From Thermus hydrothermalis (GTDB taxonomy: Bacteria > Deinococcota > Deinococci > Deinococcales > Thermaceae), in NCBI RefSeq assembly GCF_022760925.1, contig NZ_JAKTNT010000002.1, positions 1 through 64,000 on the forward strand: DNA of 64,000 nucleotides, written 5' to 3'. Positions 33,668 through 42,050 of the stretch are shown piece after piece. The notes under the pieces are model-generated. The model saw only the letters and a list, made by a program, of their open reading frames with translations, was not told the DNA's origin and did no database searches. The position numbers and the translations under genes are program-made. Position 1 is the first letter of the stretch. Every line of letters begins with the position of its first letter.

Positions 33668-34888
33668 TTAGGCCACGGTGAACCTAACCCGCATCACCCC
33701 GTTGTACTCGTAGCCCCGCTCGTTCCAAGCGAGGTTGCCGTCCAGGGGCTGGCTGCGCCCGGCGGCGTCCCAGGCCCGGGCCATGACCTCGTGTTCCCCA
33801 GGGCGGAGGTAGAGGGTGGCCCGCCAGCGCACCCAGCCGTAGCTTCTCCCCGTGCGCTCCAGGGTGGCCTGGTGCCAGGTGCGCCCGCCGTTGGTGGAAA
33901 CCTCCACGCTCACGATGGGCACGATGCCGTCGTTGAAGGCCACCCCCTCCACCCGCACGTAGGGCCCTTCCACCGTCTGGCCCTCCAGGGGGGCAAAGAT
34001 GAAGCTATTCACGTTCACCAGCCAGTTGGGGCGGGAGTTGGTGAAGCTATAGGGGTAGCGGCTTCCGGGTTCTTGGGGGAGGAAGGGAAGGTGGGTGTTG
34101 GGGATGGTGGGCACCCGGTAGCGGGGCATCTGCTCGGCGGTGGTGTTCTCCGCCTCGGTGAACTCCACCTTGGCGACCCACTTCACGTTGTTCACCCCGA
34201 AGTAGCCGGGGAAGACCAGGCGCACCGGGCCCCCGTGGACGGCGGCGAGGGGTTCCCCGTTCATGGAGAGAGCGAGGAGGGCCTCCTCCAGGGCGTGGAT
34301 GGGGACGCTCCGCACGAACTCGGCGGCGTTGCCCTGGCGGCTGGCGTGGGCGGTGATGAAAAGGGCTTTTTCCGTGGGCTTCGCCCCCTTGGCGGCCAGG
34401 AGGTCCTTAAGCCTTACCCCCCGGAAGGTGACGTTCCCTACCCCGCCGCGGCCCCAAGGGTTGCCCGAGGGGCGGGGTTGGTAGAGGGAGCGCCCGTTGC
34501 CCGAGCACTGGAGGACCATGGTCACCTCGTGCTGGGGGAGGCTAAGGAGCTCCTTGGCCTCCACGGTGAAGGGCTTGTCCACGAGGCCCCCCACCTCGAG
34601 GGTCCAGCCCTCGAGGCTCGCCCCCTCCACGGTGTTGTAGCCCGGCAGGTCCACGTTGTTGCGGACGTAGAGGAGTTCCTTAGGGGTGCGCTCGGGTTGG
34701 CTGGCCAGGAGGGCAAAGGGCGTTTCCAGGACGATGGGCCTTTGGGAGAGCACGAGGATCCTGGCGTCTTTGCCCTTTACCAGTTGGTCCGCCGTGGGGG
34801 TTTGCTGGGCAAAACCCCGCCCCGCCGCCAACAGGGCGGCCCCCAGGCCCATGAGCTTTAGGGTGGTCCTGCGGTTGACCTTTTCCAT
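33668..34888 (-). CDS. Tat-exported sulfite:cytochrome c oxidoreductase (sulfite oxidase family)
   Basis: A 406-residue periplasmic molybdoenzyme that oxidises sulfite to sulfate. A Tat signal (NRRTTLKLMGLGAALLAAG) near residues 5-23 precedes the Mo-binding domain with the ligand Cys in MVLQCSGNGRSL near 127, GVRLKDLL, HGGPVRLVFPGYFGVNNVKW, and a C-terminal Mo-co dimerisation domain from about 285 (FNDGIVPIVSVEVSTNGG). The text matches SorA/SoxC-type enzymes. The ATG at 34888 has GGAGG 8 bases upstream. It heads an operon with its cytochrome and a MOSC protein. Confidence 0.93.
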   Translation of the reverse strand: MEKVNRRTTLKLMGLGAALLAAGRGFAQQTPTADQLVKGKDARILVLSQRPIVLETPFALLASQPERTPKELLYVRNNVDLPGYNTVEGASLEGWTLEVGGLVDKPFTVEAKELLSLPQHEVTMVLQCSGNGRSLYQPRPSGNPWGRGGVGNVTFRGVRLKDLLAAKGAKPTEKALFITAHASRQGNAAEFVRSVPIHALEEALLALSMNGEPLAAVHGGPVRLVFPGYFGVNNVKWVAKVEFTEAENTTAEQMPRYRVPTIPNTHLPFLPQEPGSRYPYSFTNSRPNWLVNVNSFIFAPLEGQTVEGPYVRVEGVAFNDGIVPIVSVEVSTNGGRTWHQATLERTGRSYGWVRWRATLYLRPGEHEVMARAWDAAGRSQPLDGNLAWNERGYEYNGVMRVRFTVA

Positions 34889-34943
34889 AGGGTGGCCTCC
34901 CAAAAGCTGGGGGGACTTTTGCCCCCATGTGCCGGATAACCCC

Positions 34944-34973
34944 ACTCTAGCGAGCACACCCTACCCCTGTCAA
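34944..34973 (-). promoter_or_regulatory. sulfite oxidase operon promoter
   Basis: Minus-strand TTGACA (34968-34973), an 18-base spacer and TAGAGT (34944-34949) give a near-consensus promoter. The leader of about 50 bases contains CAAAAG/CTTTTG inverted arms with a nine-base centre just before the ribosome binding site. Confidence 0.7.
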
Positions 34974-35060
34974 GTAAGCATGAGTCCGGGAAGATGACCC
35001 AAAGCTGAGGAAACATTTCCCAATTCCCTGGGGGGTATCGGCAGGGTTAACATAGTGCAC

Positions 35061-37487
35061 ATGCTCAAGGGCGAAGGCCCTGGTCCCTTGCCGCCCCTCC
35101 TCCAGCAGTACGTGGAGCTTCGGGACCGCTACCCGGACTACCTCCTCCTCTTCCAGGTGGGGGACTTCTACGAGTGCTTCGGCGAGGATGCGGAGAGGCT
35201 CGCCCGCGCCCTGGGCCTTGTCCTCACCCACAAGACCAGCAAGGACTTCACCACTCCCATGGCGGGCATCCCCATCCGGGCTTTTGACGCCTACGCCGAA
35301 CGCCTCCTAAAGATGGGCTTCCGCCTGGCGGTGGCCGACCAGGTGGAGCCGGCGGAGGAGGCGGAGGGGCTGGTGCGGCGGGAGGTGACCCAGCTCCTCA
35401 CCCCCGGCACCCTGGTCCAGGAAACCCTCTTGCCCCGGGAGGCCAACTACCTGGCGGCCATCGCCACGGGGGACGGGTGGGGGCTTGCCTTTTTGGACGT
35501 GTCCACGGGGGAGTTCAAGGGCACTTTGCTTAAGAGCAAAAGCGCCCTTTACGACGAGCTTTTCCGCCACCGCCCTGCGGAGGTCCTCTTGAGCCCCGAG
35601 CTCCGGGAGAACGAGGCCTTCGTGGCCGAGTTCCAAAAACGCTTCCCCGTGATGCTTTCTGAGGCCCCTTTTGAGCCCGAAGGGGAAGGCCCCTTGGCCC
35701 TCAGGCGGGCCCAGGGGGCGCTTCTCGCCTACGCCCGCGCCACCCAGGGCGGGGCCCTGAGCGTGCGGCCCTTCCGCGCCTACGACCCCGGGGCCTTCAT
35801 GCGCCTGCCCGAGGCTACCTTGCGGGCTTTGGAGGTCTTTGAGCCCCTGAGGGGCCAGGACACCCTCTTTGGCGTCCTGGACGAGACGAGGACCGCCCCG
35901 GGCAGGCGGCTCTTGCAGAGCTGGCTCCGCCATCCCCTTCTGGAACGGGGCCCCTTGGAGGCCCGGTTGGACCGGGTGGAGCGCTTCGTGGGGGATGGGG
36001 CCCTGAGGGAGGGGGTGCGGCGGCTCCTTTTCCGCCTGGCGGACCTGGAGCGGCTCGCCACCCGCCTGGAGCTCGGCCGGGCTGGCCCTAAAGACCTGGC
36101 CGCCCTCAGGCGGAGCCTGGAGATCCTCCCCGAGGTCAAGGCCCTTCTAGGGGAGGAGGTGCTTCTTCCCGACCTGGGCGCCTTGCTAGAAGAGCTCGAG
36201 GCGGCCCTGGTGGACGAGCCTCCCCTGAAGCTTTCCGAGGGGGGGCTTATCCGCGAGGGGTATGACCCCGAGCTGGACGCCCTGAGGCGGGAGCACGCCC
36301 AGGGGGTGGCCTACTTCCTGGAGCTGGAGCAAAGGGAAAGGGAGCGCACGGGTATACCCACCCTCAAGGTGGGCTACAACGCCGTCTTCGGCTACTACCT
36401 CGAGGTCACCCGCCCCTACTACGAGCGGGTGCCCAAGGAGTACCGGGCGGTGCAGACCCTCAAGGACCGGCAGCGCTACACCCTGCCGGAGATGAAGGAA
36501 AGGGAAAGGGAGCTCTACCGCCTCGAGGCCCTGATCCGAAGGCGGGAGGAGGAGGTCTTCCTGGCGGTGCGGGAGCGGGCGAAAAGGGACGTGGAGGCCC
36601 TAAGGGAGGCGGCCCGGGTCTTGGCGGAACTGGACGTCTTCGCCGCCCTGGCCGAGGTGGCGGTGCGCCACGGCTACACGAGGCCCCGCTTTGGGGAAAG
36701 GCTTTCCATCCGGGCGGGGCGCCACCCCGTGGTGGAAAGGCGCACGGAGTTCGTGCCCAACGACCTGGAGATGGCCCACGAGCTCGTCCTGGTCACGGGG
36801 CCCAACATGGCGGGCAAGAGCACCTTCCTCCGCCAGACGGCCCTCATCGCCTTGCTCGCCCAAATAGGGAGCTTCGTGCCGGCGGAAGCGGCGGAGCTTC
36901 CCCTTTTTGACCGCATCCTCACCCGCATCGGGGCCTCCGACGACCTGGCGGGGGGGAAGAGCACCTTCATGGTGGAGATGGAGGAGGTGGCCCTCATCCT
37001 CAAGGAAGCCACGGGGAAAAGCCTCGTCCTCCTGGACGAGGTGGGCCGGGGCACCAGCAGCCTGGACGGCCTCGCCATCGCCACCGCCGTGGCGGAGGCC
37101 CTGCACGAAAGGCGGTGCTACGCCCTCTTCGCCACCCACTACTTTGAGCTCACCGCCCTCTCCCTGCCCCGCCTGAAGAACCTCCACGTGGCGGCCAAGG
37201 AGGAGGAAGGCGGGCTCGTCTTCTACCACCAGGTCCTTCCCGGGCCCGCCTCCAAAAGCTATGGGGTGGAGGTGGCCCGGATGGCGGGCCTTCCTGAGGG
37301 GGTGGTGGAGCGGGCCAAGGCCCTCCTCCAGGCCATGGCGGCCCGGCGGGAAGGGGCTTGGGAGGAGGTCTTGGAGCGGCTTCTTTCCCTGGACCCCGAC
37401 CGCCTCACCCCCCTCGAGGCCCTTAAGCTCCTCCACGAGCTCAAGGCCTTGGCCCTGGGGGCGCCCTTGGGTAGCATGAAGGGGTGA
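35061..37487 (+). CDS. mutS: DNA mismatch repair protein MutS
   Basis: An 808-residue MutS. The mismatch-recognition motif FYECFG (Phe-x-Glu) lies near residue 37; the connector, lever/clamp region and ATPase follow, with Walker A TGPNMAGKST near 583, FVPAEAAELPLFDRILTRIGASDDL (in part), LVLLDEVGRGTSSLDG and ATHYFELT. The C-terminal HTH tail is present. The text is very close to T. thermophilus and T. aquaticus MutS from memory. The ATG at 35061 follows TAACAT (35048-35053) by seven bases; a GTG two codons earlier is possible. The stop overlaps the mutL GTG. Confidence 0.97.
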   Translation: MLKGEGPGPLPPLLQQYVELRDRYPDYLLLFQVGDFYECFGEDAERLARALGLVLTHKTSKDFTTPMAGIPIRAFDAYAERLLKMGFRLAVADQVEPAEEAEGLVRREVTQLLTPGTLVQETLLPREANYLAAIATGDGWGLAFLDVSTGEFKGTLLKSKSALYDELFRHRPAEVLLSPELRENEAFVAEFQKRFPVMLSEAPFEPEGEGPLALRRAQGALLAYARATQGGALSVRPFRAYDPGAFMRLPEATLRALEVFEPLRGQDTLFGVLDETRTAPGRRLLQSWLRHPLLERGPLEARLDRVERFVGDGALREGVRRLLFRLADLERLATRLELGRAGPKDLAALRRSLEILPEVKALLGEEVLLPDLGALLEELEAALVDEPPLKLSEGGLIREGYDPELDALRREHAQGVAYFLELEQRERERTGIPTLKVGYNAVFGYYLEVTRPYYERVPKEYRAVQTLKDRQRYTLPEMKERERELYRLEALIRRREEEVFLAVRERAKRDVEALREAARVLAELDVFAALAEVAVRHGYTRPRFGERLSIRAGRHPVVERRTEFVPNDLEMAHELVLVTGPNMAGKSTFLRQTALIALLAQIGSFVPAEAAELPLFDRILTRIGASDDLAGGKSTFMVEMEEVALILKEATGKSLVLLDEVGRGTSSLDGLAIATAVAEALHERRCYALFATHYFELTALSLPRLKNLHVAAKEEEGGLVFYHQVLPGPASKSYGVEVARMAGLPEGVVERAKALLQAMAARREGAWEEVLERLLSLDPDRLTPLEALKLLHELKALALGAPLGSMKG

Positions 37488-39112
37488 TCCGCCCCTTGCC
37501 GCCCGAACTTAAGGGCCTCCTCGCCCGGGGCGAGGTGCTCCTTTCCGTGAGGGATGCGGTGCGGGAGCTCTTGGAAAACGCCCTGGACGCAGGGGCCAAG
37601 CGGGTGCGGGTGGAGCTTTTTGGCGGGGGCCTGGAAAGGCTCGTGGTGGAGGATGACGGGGAAGGCATCCCCTTGGAAGAGCTTTCCCTCGCCGTGGAGC
37701 CCTTTACCACCAGCAAGCTCCAAGACCCGAAGGCCATCCAAACCCTGGGCTTCCGGGGCCAGGCCCTTTACGCCCTGAGGCAGGCCGCCACCTTGCGCCT
37801 GCGCTCCCGGCCTAAGGGGCAGCTCGGGGGTGGGCTTCTGGTGGCCCGGGGGGATGCGGTGGAGGTGCGCCCTGTCCCCGCACCCCCCGGTACCCGGGTG
37901 GAGGTGGTGGGCCTCTTCGCCGGGGAGGGGCGGGACCCGGCGCGGGAGGTGCGGGAGGTCCAGGGGCTTCTCAAGCGTTACCTCCTCCACCACCCCCACC
38001 TCGTCCTCGCCTTTTTCGCCGAGGGGGAGGCTAGGCTCCTCTTCCCGGGGGCGGGGCTAAAGGAGGCGGCCCGCCTGGCCTTCGGCCGGGTGATGGCGGA
38101 GCGGCTTTTCCGGGTGGAACGGCGGGGGGAGGGGATGGCCTTTTCCGGGCTCCTTTCTGGGCCCCAGGTTTCCCGTACCCGGGAAGACGCCCTTTTCCTT
38201 GCGGTGAACGGCCGTCCCGTGGCCTTTCCCCCGGGGCTTCTCAAGGCGGTGCGCCGGGCCTACAAGGACCTCCTCCCCGAGGGGCACTACCCCGTGGGTG
38301 TCCTGAACCTGAGCCTTTCCCCAGGGTTGTACCGCCTGCGCCTGGACGCCAGGAAGGAGGAGGTGGCCCTAAGCGGGGAGGTGGAGGCCTTTGTGGAGGA
38401 GGGTATCCGGGAGGCCTTGGCGGGGCGGAACCTGGTCCGGCTCCTTCCGGAGCCCAAGCCCCTTGCCCCCCTTACCCCCCCCACGCCCTCGGGGCTTCCC
38501 CGGCTCCGCTACCTGGGCCAGTTCCGGGATAGCTACCTCTTGGCGGAAGGGGGGGACACCCTCTACGTGGTGGACCAGCACGCCGCCCACGAGCGCATCC
38601 TCTACGAGGACTTCCTGCGCCGCCTGGAGGAGGGCCTAAGCCCCCTGCCCTATCCCGTCCTGGTGGAGCTCACGCCGGAGGAAGCCCTCCTTTTGCCGGG
38701 GGGGACGGAAAGGCTTTTCGCCTACGAGCCCTTCGGGCCCCATAGGGTGCGCCTCCTAAAGGCGCCCGCCTTTCTCCACCCCTACCCCCTTCTCCTCCCC
38801 GAGGTCTTCCGGGAGGCCTTGAGGGGGGAGGGGAGGAGCCTAAAGAACCTCCTCGCCCGCCTGGCCTGCCTCCCCGCCATCAAGGCGGGCCACCCCTTGG
38901 GGCAGGTGGCGGGGCAGGCCCTTTTGGACGCCCTCCTCGCCTGCGAGACCCCCTGGGTCTGCCCCCACGGCCGCCCCACCCTTTTGGCCCTTAAGGAGGA
39001 GGAGCTCATCCGCCGCTTTGGCCGGCGTTCGGGGGCGAAGGGAGGAGAAGAAGCCCGTCCTCATTGGCCACAAGAAAGCTTCCCGGAAGCACCGCTCCCC
39101 AAGGAAGGCTAA
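37484..39112 (+). CDS. mutL: DNA mismatch repair endonuclease MutL
   Basis: A 542-residue MutL. The GHKL ATPase has ELLENALDAGAKRV, VEDDGEGIP, TSKL and GFRGQALYAL. The C-terminal domain carries the endonuclease motif DQHAAHERILYEDF near residue 364 and the zinc-site CPHGRPT near 490, as in species without MutH. The start is GTG within GTGA of the mutS stop. A tail of about 25 residues after RRFGR is rich in Pro/Gly/Glu and lies antisense to rraA, overlapping it by 107 bases. Confidence 0.97.
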   Translation: MIRPLPPELKGLLARGEVLLSVRDAVRELLENALDAGAKRVRVELFGGGLERLVVEDDGEGIPLEELSLAVEPFTTSKLQDPKAIQTLGFRGQALYALRQAATLRLRSRPKGQLGGGLLVARGDAVEVRPVPAPPGTRVEVVGLFAGEGRDPAREVREVQGLLKRYLLHHPHLVLAFFAEGEARLLFPGAGLKEAARLAFGRVMAERLFRVERRGEGMAFSGLLSGPQVSRTREDALFLAVNGRPVAFPPGLLKAVRRAYKDLLPEGHYPVGVLNLSLSPGLYRLRLDARKEEVALSGEVEAFVEEGIREALAGRNLVRLLPEPKPLAPLTPPTPSGLPRLRYLGQFRDSYLLAEGGDTLYVVDQHAAHERILYEDFLRRLEEGLSPLPYPVLVELTPEEALLLPGGTERLFAYEPFGPHRVRLLKAPAFLHPYPLLLPEVFREALRGEGRSLKNLLARLACLPAIKAGHPLGQVAGQALLDALLACETPWVCPHGRPTLLALKEEELIRRFGRRSGAKGGEEARPHWPQESFPEAPLPKEG

Positions 39113-39500
39113 GGGGCACGTCCACCTCCCCCTTCCCCTCCTTGGCGCTCTTCTTGGGGGTGGCGGCCAGGGCGAGGACGCCGATGGGGATGGCGGCGAG
39201 TTCCGCCGTGTCCCGCACCGCCCCGTGCACCACCACCCCCTGCCAGCCCCTTTCCCAGGCGAGCCGGGCCAGGTTGCCTCCTAAGAGGGCGGTGCGCAGG
39301 GAGCCTTGCCCGTCCACGAAGAGGACCTGGCCTTCGCCCCCCTCTTCCAGTACCTGGCGGACGAGGGCGTTGTCCTCGAGGACCCTCAAGGTCCTCACCC
39401 GGCCGGAAAAGCGCCTTTTCCCCCCAAAGGCCTGGAAGACCATGGGCATTGCCACCGCCTCGGGGTGGAGGTCGGAGAGGTCCGTGGTGGAAAGCTCCAT
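39006..39500 (-). CDS. rraA: RraA-like protein (HMG/CHA aldolase fold)
   Basis: A 164-residue RraA-family protein starting MELSTTDLSDLHPEAV. Family text: FGGKRRFSGRVRTLRVLEDN, LFVDGQGSLRTALLGGNLA with the oxaloacetate/Mg site Asp and Arg, and GVVVHGAVRDTAELA. RraA in E. coli inhibits RNase E, but many relatives are metal-dependent 4-hydroxy-4-methyl-2-oxoglutarate or oxaloacetate lyases, and the latter role is likelier here. A TACTAT box six bases before the ATG marks a leaderless start. Its last 107 bases lie antisense to mutL. Confidence 0.88.
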   Translation of the reverse strand: MELSTTDLSDLHPEAVAMPMVFQAFGGKRRFSGRVRTLRVLEDNALVRQVLEEGGEGQVLFVDGQGSLRTALLGGNLARLAWERGWQGVVVHGAVRDTAELAAIPIGVLALAATPKKSAKEGKGEVDVPLSLPWGAVLPGSFLVANEDGLLLLPSPPNAGQSGG

Positions 39501-39518
39501 GGGGATATAGTAGCGGGC
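39501..39518. promoter_or_regulatory. rraA/purU divergent leaderless promoter with one shared -10
   Basis: The 18-base gap contains TATAGT (39506-39511), seven bases before the purU ATG, and on the other strand TACTAT (39507-39512), six bases before the rraA ATG. The hexamers overlap in five of six positions, so only one polymerase can use the site at a time. Confidence 0.6.
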
Positions 39519-40376
39519 ATGGAGGAGGCCCGTCTTCTCATCACCTGTCCGGACCGGCCCGGCATCGTGGCGGCCGTTTCCGGGTTCCTTTACGCCCACG
39601 GGGCCAACGTCACGGACCTGCAGCAGCACTCCACGGACCCGGAAGGGGGCGTCTTCTTCATGCGCCTCGCCTTCACCACCCCCCACCTGGACCTTTCCCG
39701 CCCGGCCCTGGAGCGGGCCTTCCAGGAGGTGGTGGCGGAGCGCTTCGGCATGGCATGGCGCCTGGCCTACGCCTCGGAGAGGAAGCGGGCGGCCATTTTG
39801 GTGTCCAAACCCGCCCACGCCCTTTTGGAACTCCTTTGGCGCTACCGGGTGGGGGAGCTTCCCATGGACCTGCGCCTCGTGATCTCCAACCACCCCGACC
39901 ACCGGGAGGAGGTGGAGCGCTTCGGCATCCCCTACCACCACGTGCCGGTGGAGGCGGGGCGGAAGGAGGAGGCGGAGGAGAGGATCCTCGCCCTTCTGGA
40001 GGAGGAAAAGGTGGAGCTCGTGATCCTCGCCCGCTACATGCAGATCCTCTCCCCCCGGTTCGTGGCCCGCTACCCCATGCGCATCCTCAACATCCACCAC
40101 TCCTTCCTGCCCGCCTTCGCCGGGGCCAACCCCTACCGCCAGGCCTACGAGCGGGGGGTGAAGCTCATCGGGGCCACGGCCCACTACGTCACGGAGGAGC
40201 TGGACGCCGGCCCCATCATTGAGCAGGACGTGGTCCGGGTCTCCCACCGCCACTCGGTGGCGGAGATGCGGCGGCTTGGGCAGGAGTTGGAGCGCACGGT
40301 CTTGGCCCGGGCGGTGCGCTGGCACCTGGAGGACCGCATCCTGATCCACGGCAACAAGACCGTGGTCTTCGTCTAA
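39519..40376 (+). CDS. purU: formyltetrahydrofolate deformylase
   Basis: PurU hydrolyses 10-formyl-THF to formate and THF. The 285-residue protein has an N-terminal ACT domain (LLITCPDRPGIVAAVSGFLY, about 5-75) and a C-terminal formyl transferase domain with RYMQILSP, LNIHHSFLPAFAGANPYRQAY (in part), GATAHYVTEELDAGPIIEQD, including the Asn-His-Asp catalytic set. The ATG at 39519 is chosen because upstream in-frame residues overlap rraA and the promoter. Confidence 0.95.
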   Translation: MEEARLLITCPDRPGIVAAVSGFLYAHGANVTDLQQHSTDPEGGVFFMRLAFTTPHLDLSRPALERAFQEVVAERFGMAWRLAYASERKRAAILVSKPAHALLELLWRYRVGELPMDLRLVISNHPDHREEVERFGIPYHHVPVEAGRKEEAEERILALLEEEKVELVILARYMQILSPRFVARYPMRILNIHHSFLPAFAGANPYRQAYERGVKLIGATAHYVTEELDAGPIIEQDVVRVSHRHSVAEMRRLGQELERTVLARAVRWHLEDRILIHGNKTVVFV

Positions 40377-40378
40377 TC

Positions 40379-40397
40379 GCCCCCTAACCGGGGGGGC
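40379..40397 (+). other. weak stem-loop after purU
   Basis: GCCCCC (40379-40384) can pair with GGGGGC (40392-40397) five bases after the purU stop codon. No T run follows, so it is at most a leaky terminator before the HtrA gene. Confidence 0.3.
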
Positions 40398-40422
40398 ATA
40401 GGGTGGGAAGAGGAGGTGAGGC

Positions 40423-41640
40423 ATGAACCTTGGCCGTTCCTTCGTAGGTTTCGTGGCCTTAGCCCTCATGGCGGGCGCCGTGCTTTGGTGGGGGATTTCC
40501 AATAGCCAGGCCCCAAGCGCCCAGGCGCCCAAGGCCCTTTCTGACGGCGGGCTTTTGGAGTACGAGCGGAACACCGTGGAAATCGTGGAAAAGTACGGGG
40601 ACGGGGTGGTTTACGTGGCCGTGGTGACCCGGCCGCAAAACGTCCAGCTCCCCCCGGGGTTTGAGTTCTTCGCCCCCTTTCTCCAGGTGCCGCCCCAGGA
40701 GGGGACGGGCTCGGGCTTCGTCATAGACAAGGAGGGGTATATCCTCACCAACTACCACGTGGTGGAGGGGGCGAGCCGCATCACGGTGAAGTTCCACAAC
40801 GACCCCAAGGAGTACCCGGCGCGGCTCGTGGGGGCGGCCCCGCCCTTGGACGTGGCGCTTCTTAAGGTGGAGGCCCCCAAGGAGCGGCTCGTGCCCCTGG
40901 TCCTTGGGGACTCGGACAAGATCCGCGTGGGGCAGAAGGCCATCGCCATGGGCAACCCCTTTGGCCTAGAGTTCACCGTGACCCAGGGCATCGTCTCCGC
41001 CATCCGGGAGAACCCGGGGGCCATTGGGGACGACACGGGCCTGGTGCCCCAGGTGATCCAGACGGACGCCGCCATCAACCCGGGGAACTCCGGGGGGCCG
41101 CTTCTCAACTCCCGGGGTGAGGTCATCGGCATCAACACCGCCATCTTCACCCCCACGGGCCAGTTCGGGGCGGCCCAGTTCGCCGGGGTGGGGTTCGCCC
41201 TGCCCATCAACCTGGTGAAGCAGTACCTCCCCGAGCTTCGCTCCGGGAAGACCCTCACCGCCGAGGAGATCATCCGGAACCGTCCCCGCCTGGGGGTTTC
41301 CCTCATCCCCCTTTCCCTTTACCCGGAAAGGCTCAGGCAGCAGTACGGCCTGCCCGCCACCGGGCTCATGGTGCAGGAGGTGGAGCGGAATAGCCCGGCG
41401 GCCCGGGCGGGGCTTAGGGCCCCAAGCCGCTTCGCCTACATCCAGCTTCCCACCGGGGAAACCCTGCAGGTGGGGGTGGACGGGGATGTCCTCCTGAAGG
41501 CGGACGGGGTATCCCTCACCTCCATCGCCCAGCTCCGCCGGGTGCTCTACGGCAAGAAGCCGGGGGAGGCGGTGGTCCTCGAGGTCTTCCGCCAGGGCAG
41601 GACCCTCACCCTAAGGGTGGTGCCCCAGGTCCTCCGCTAA
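40423..41640 (+). CDS. HtrA/DegP-like periplasmic serine protease
   Basis: A 405-residue S1C protease with an N-terminal membrane anchor (about 7-24), a trypsin-like domain and one C-terminal PDZ domain (from about 285). The catalytic triad is visible: His112 in TNYHVVEG, Asp143 in PLDVALLKV and Ser223 in NPGNSGGPL. It should degrade or refold misfolded envelope proteins. GAGGAGGTGAGGC precedes the ATG, so unlike many neighbours it has a leader. The stop codon shares CTAA with the convergent DUF1850 gene. Confidence 0.94.
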   Translation: MNLGRSFVGFVALALMAGAVLWWGISNSQAPSAQAPKALSDGGLLEYERNTVEIVEKYGDGVVYVAVVTRPQNVQLPPGFEFFAPFLQVPPQEGTGSGFVIDKEGYILTNYHVVEGASRITVKFHNDPKEYPARLVGAAPPLDVALLKVEAPKERLVPLVLGDSDKIRVGQKAIAMGNPFGLEFTVTQGIVSAIRENPGAIGDDTGLVPQVIQTDAAINPGNSGGPLLNSRGEVIGINTAIFTPTGQFGAAQFAGVGFALPINLVKQYLPELRSGKTLTAEEIIRNRPRLGVSLIPLSLYPERLRQQYGLPATGLMVQEVERNSPAARAGLRAPSRFAYIQLPTGETLQVGVDGDVLLKADGVSLTSIAQLRRVLYGKKPGEAVVLEVFRQGRTLTLRVVPQVLR

Positions 41641-42047
41641 GGGGGCCATAGGAGCCGGACCCGCAGGCACCCCCCCGCCACCTGGAACCACTTACCCCCA
41701 AGCCTCAAGGCGAGGCCCACCTCCGAGCAGTAGCGGAGCTCTTTTTGCCGCTCCCGGGCGAGGGCCTGGTTCCAGGGGTACTCGCCCCCCGTGTAGTAGG
41801 CCTCCGTCTCGGGGTCGGTGAAGGCCCGGAAGCCTTGAAAAGCCCAGAGGGGGTAAAACTCCAGGAGGACGGGCCGGCCCGTCACCGAGTTCACGAACTC
41901 CACCCGCACCTCCTGCCAGGGGCTTAGGAGGAGAAGGGCTTTGCCTCCGGGGCCTTCCACCTCCACCACCCGCAAGGAGGCCAAGGCGAGGAGGAGAAAA
42001 AAGGCCCAGCCCCCAAGGAGCTGGGCCGGAAGCCTTTTTGCCAGCAT
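41637..42047 (-). CDS. DUF1850 family protein, TAXI transporter accessory
   Basis: A 136-residue protein with one N-terminal hydrophobic segment (about 10-27) that may anchor or export it. The body shows VRVEFVNSVTGRPVLLEFY and FRAFTDPETEAYYTGGEYP, the pattern of DUF1850, a family found beside TAXI-type TRAP transporter genes. It starts three bases after the upstream binding-protein gene ends, so it is co-transcribed. Its role is unknown. Confidence 0.8.
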   Translation of the reverse strand: MLAKRLPAQLLGGWAFFLLLALASLRVVEVEGPGGKALLLLSPWQEVRVEFVNSVTGRPVLLEFYPLWAFQGFRAFTDPETEAYYTGGEYPWNQALARERQKELRYCSEVGLALRLGGKWFQVAGGCLRVRLLWPP

Positions 42048-42050
42048 CCC

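Noticed and set aside
35055-35060. GTG at 35055 as mutS start
   Set aside because: The ATG six bases later fits the -10 box spacing of seven bases seen in other leaderless genes and gives the MLKGEGPG start seen in related MutS; the GTG is not excluded.
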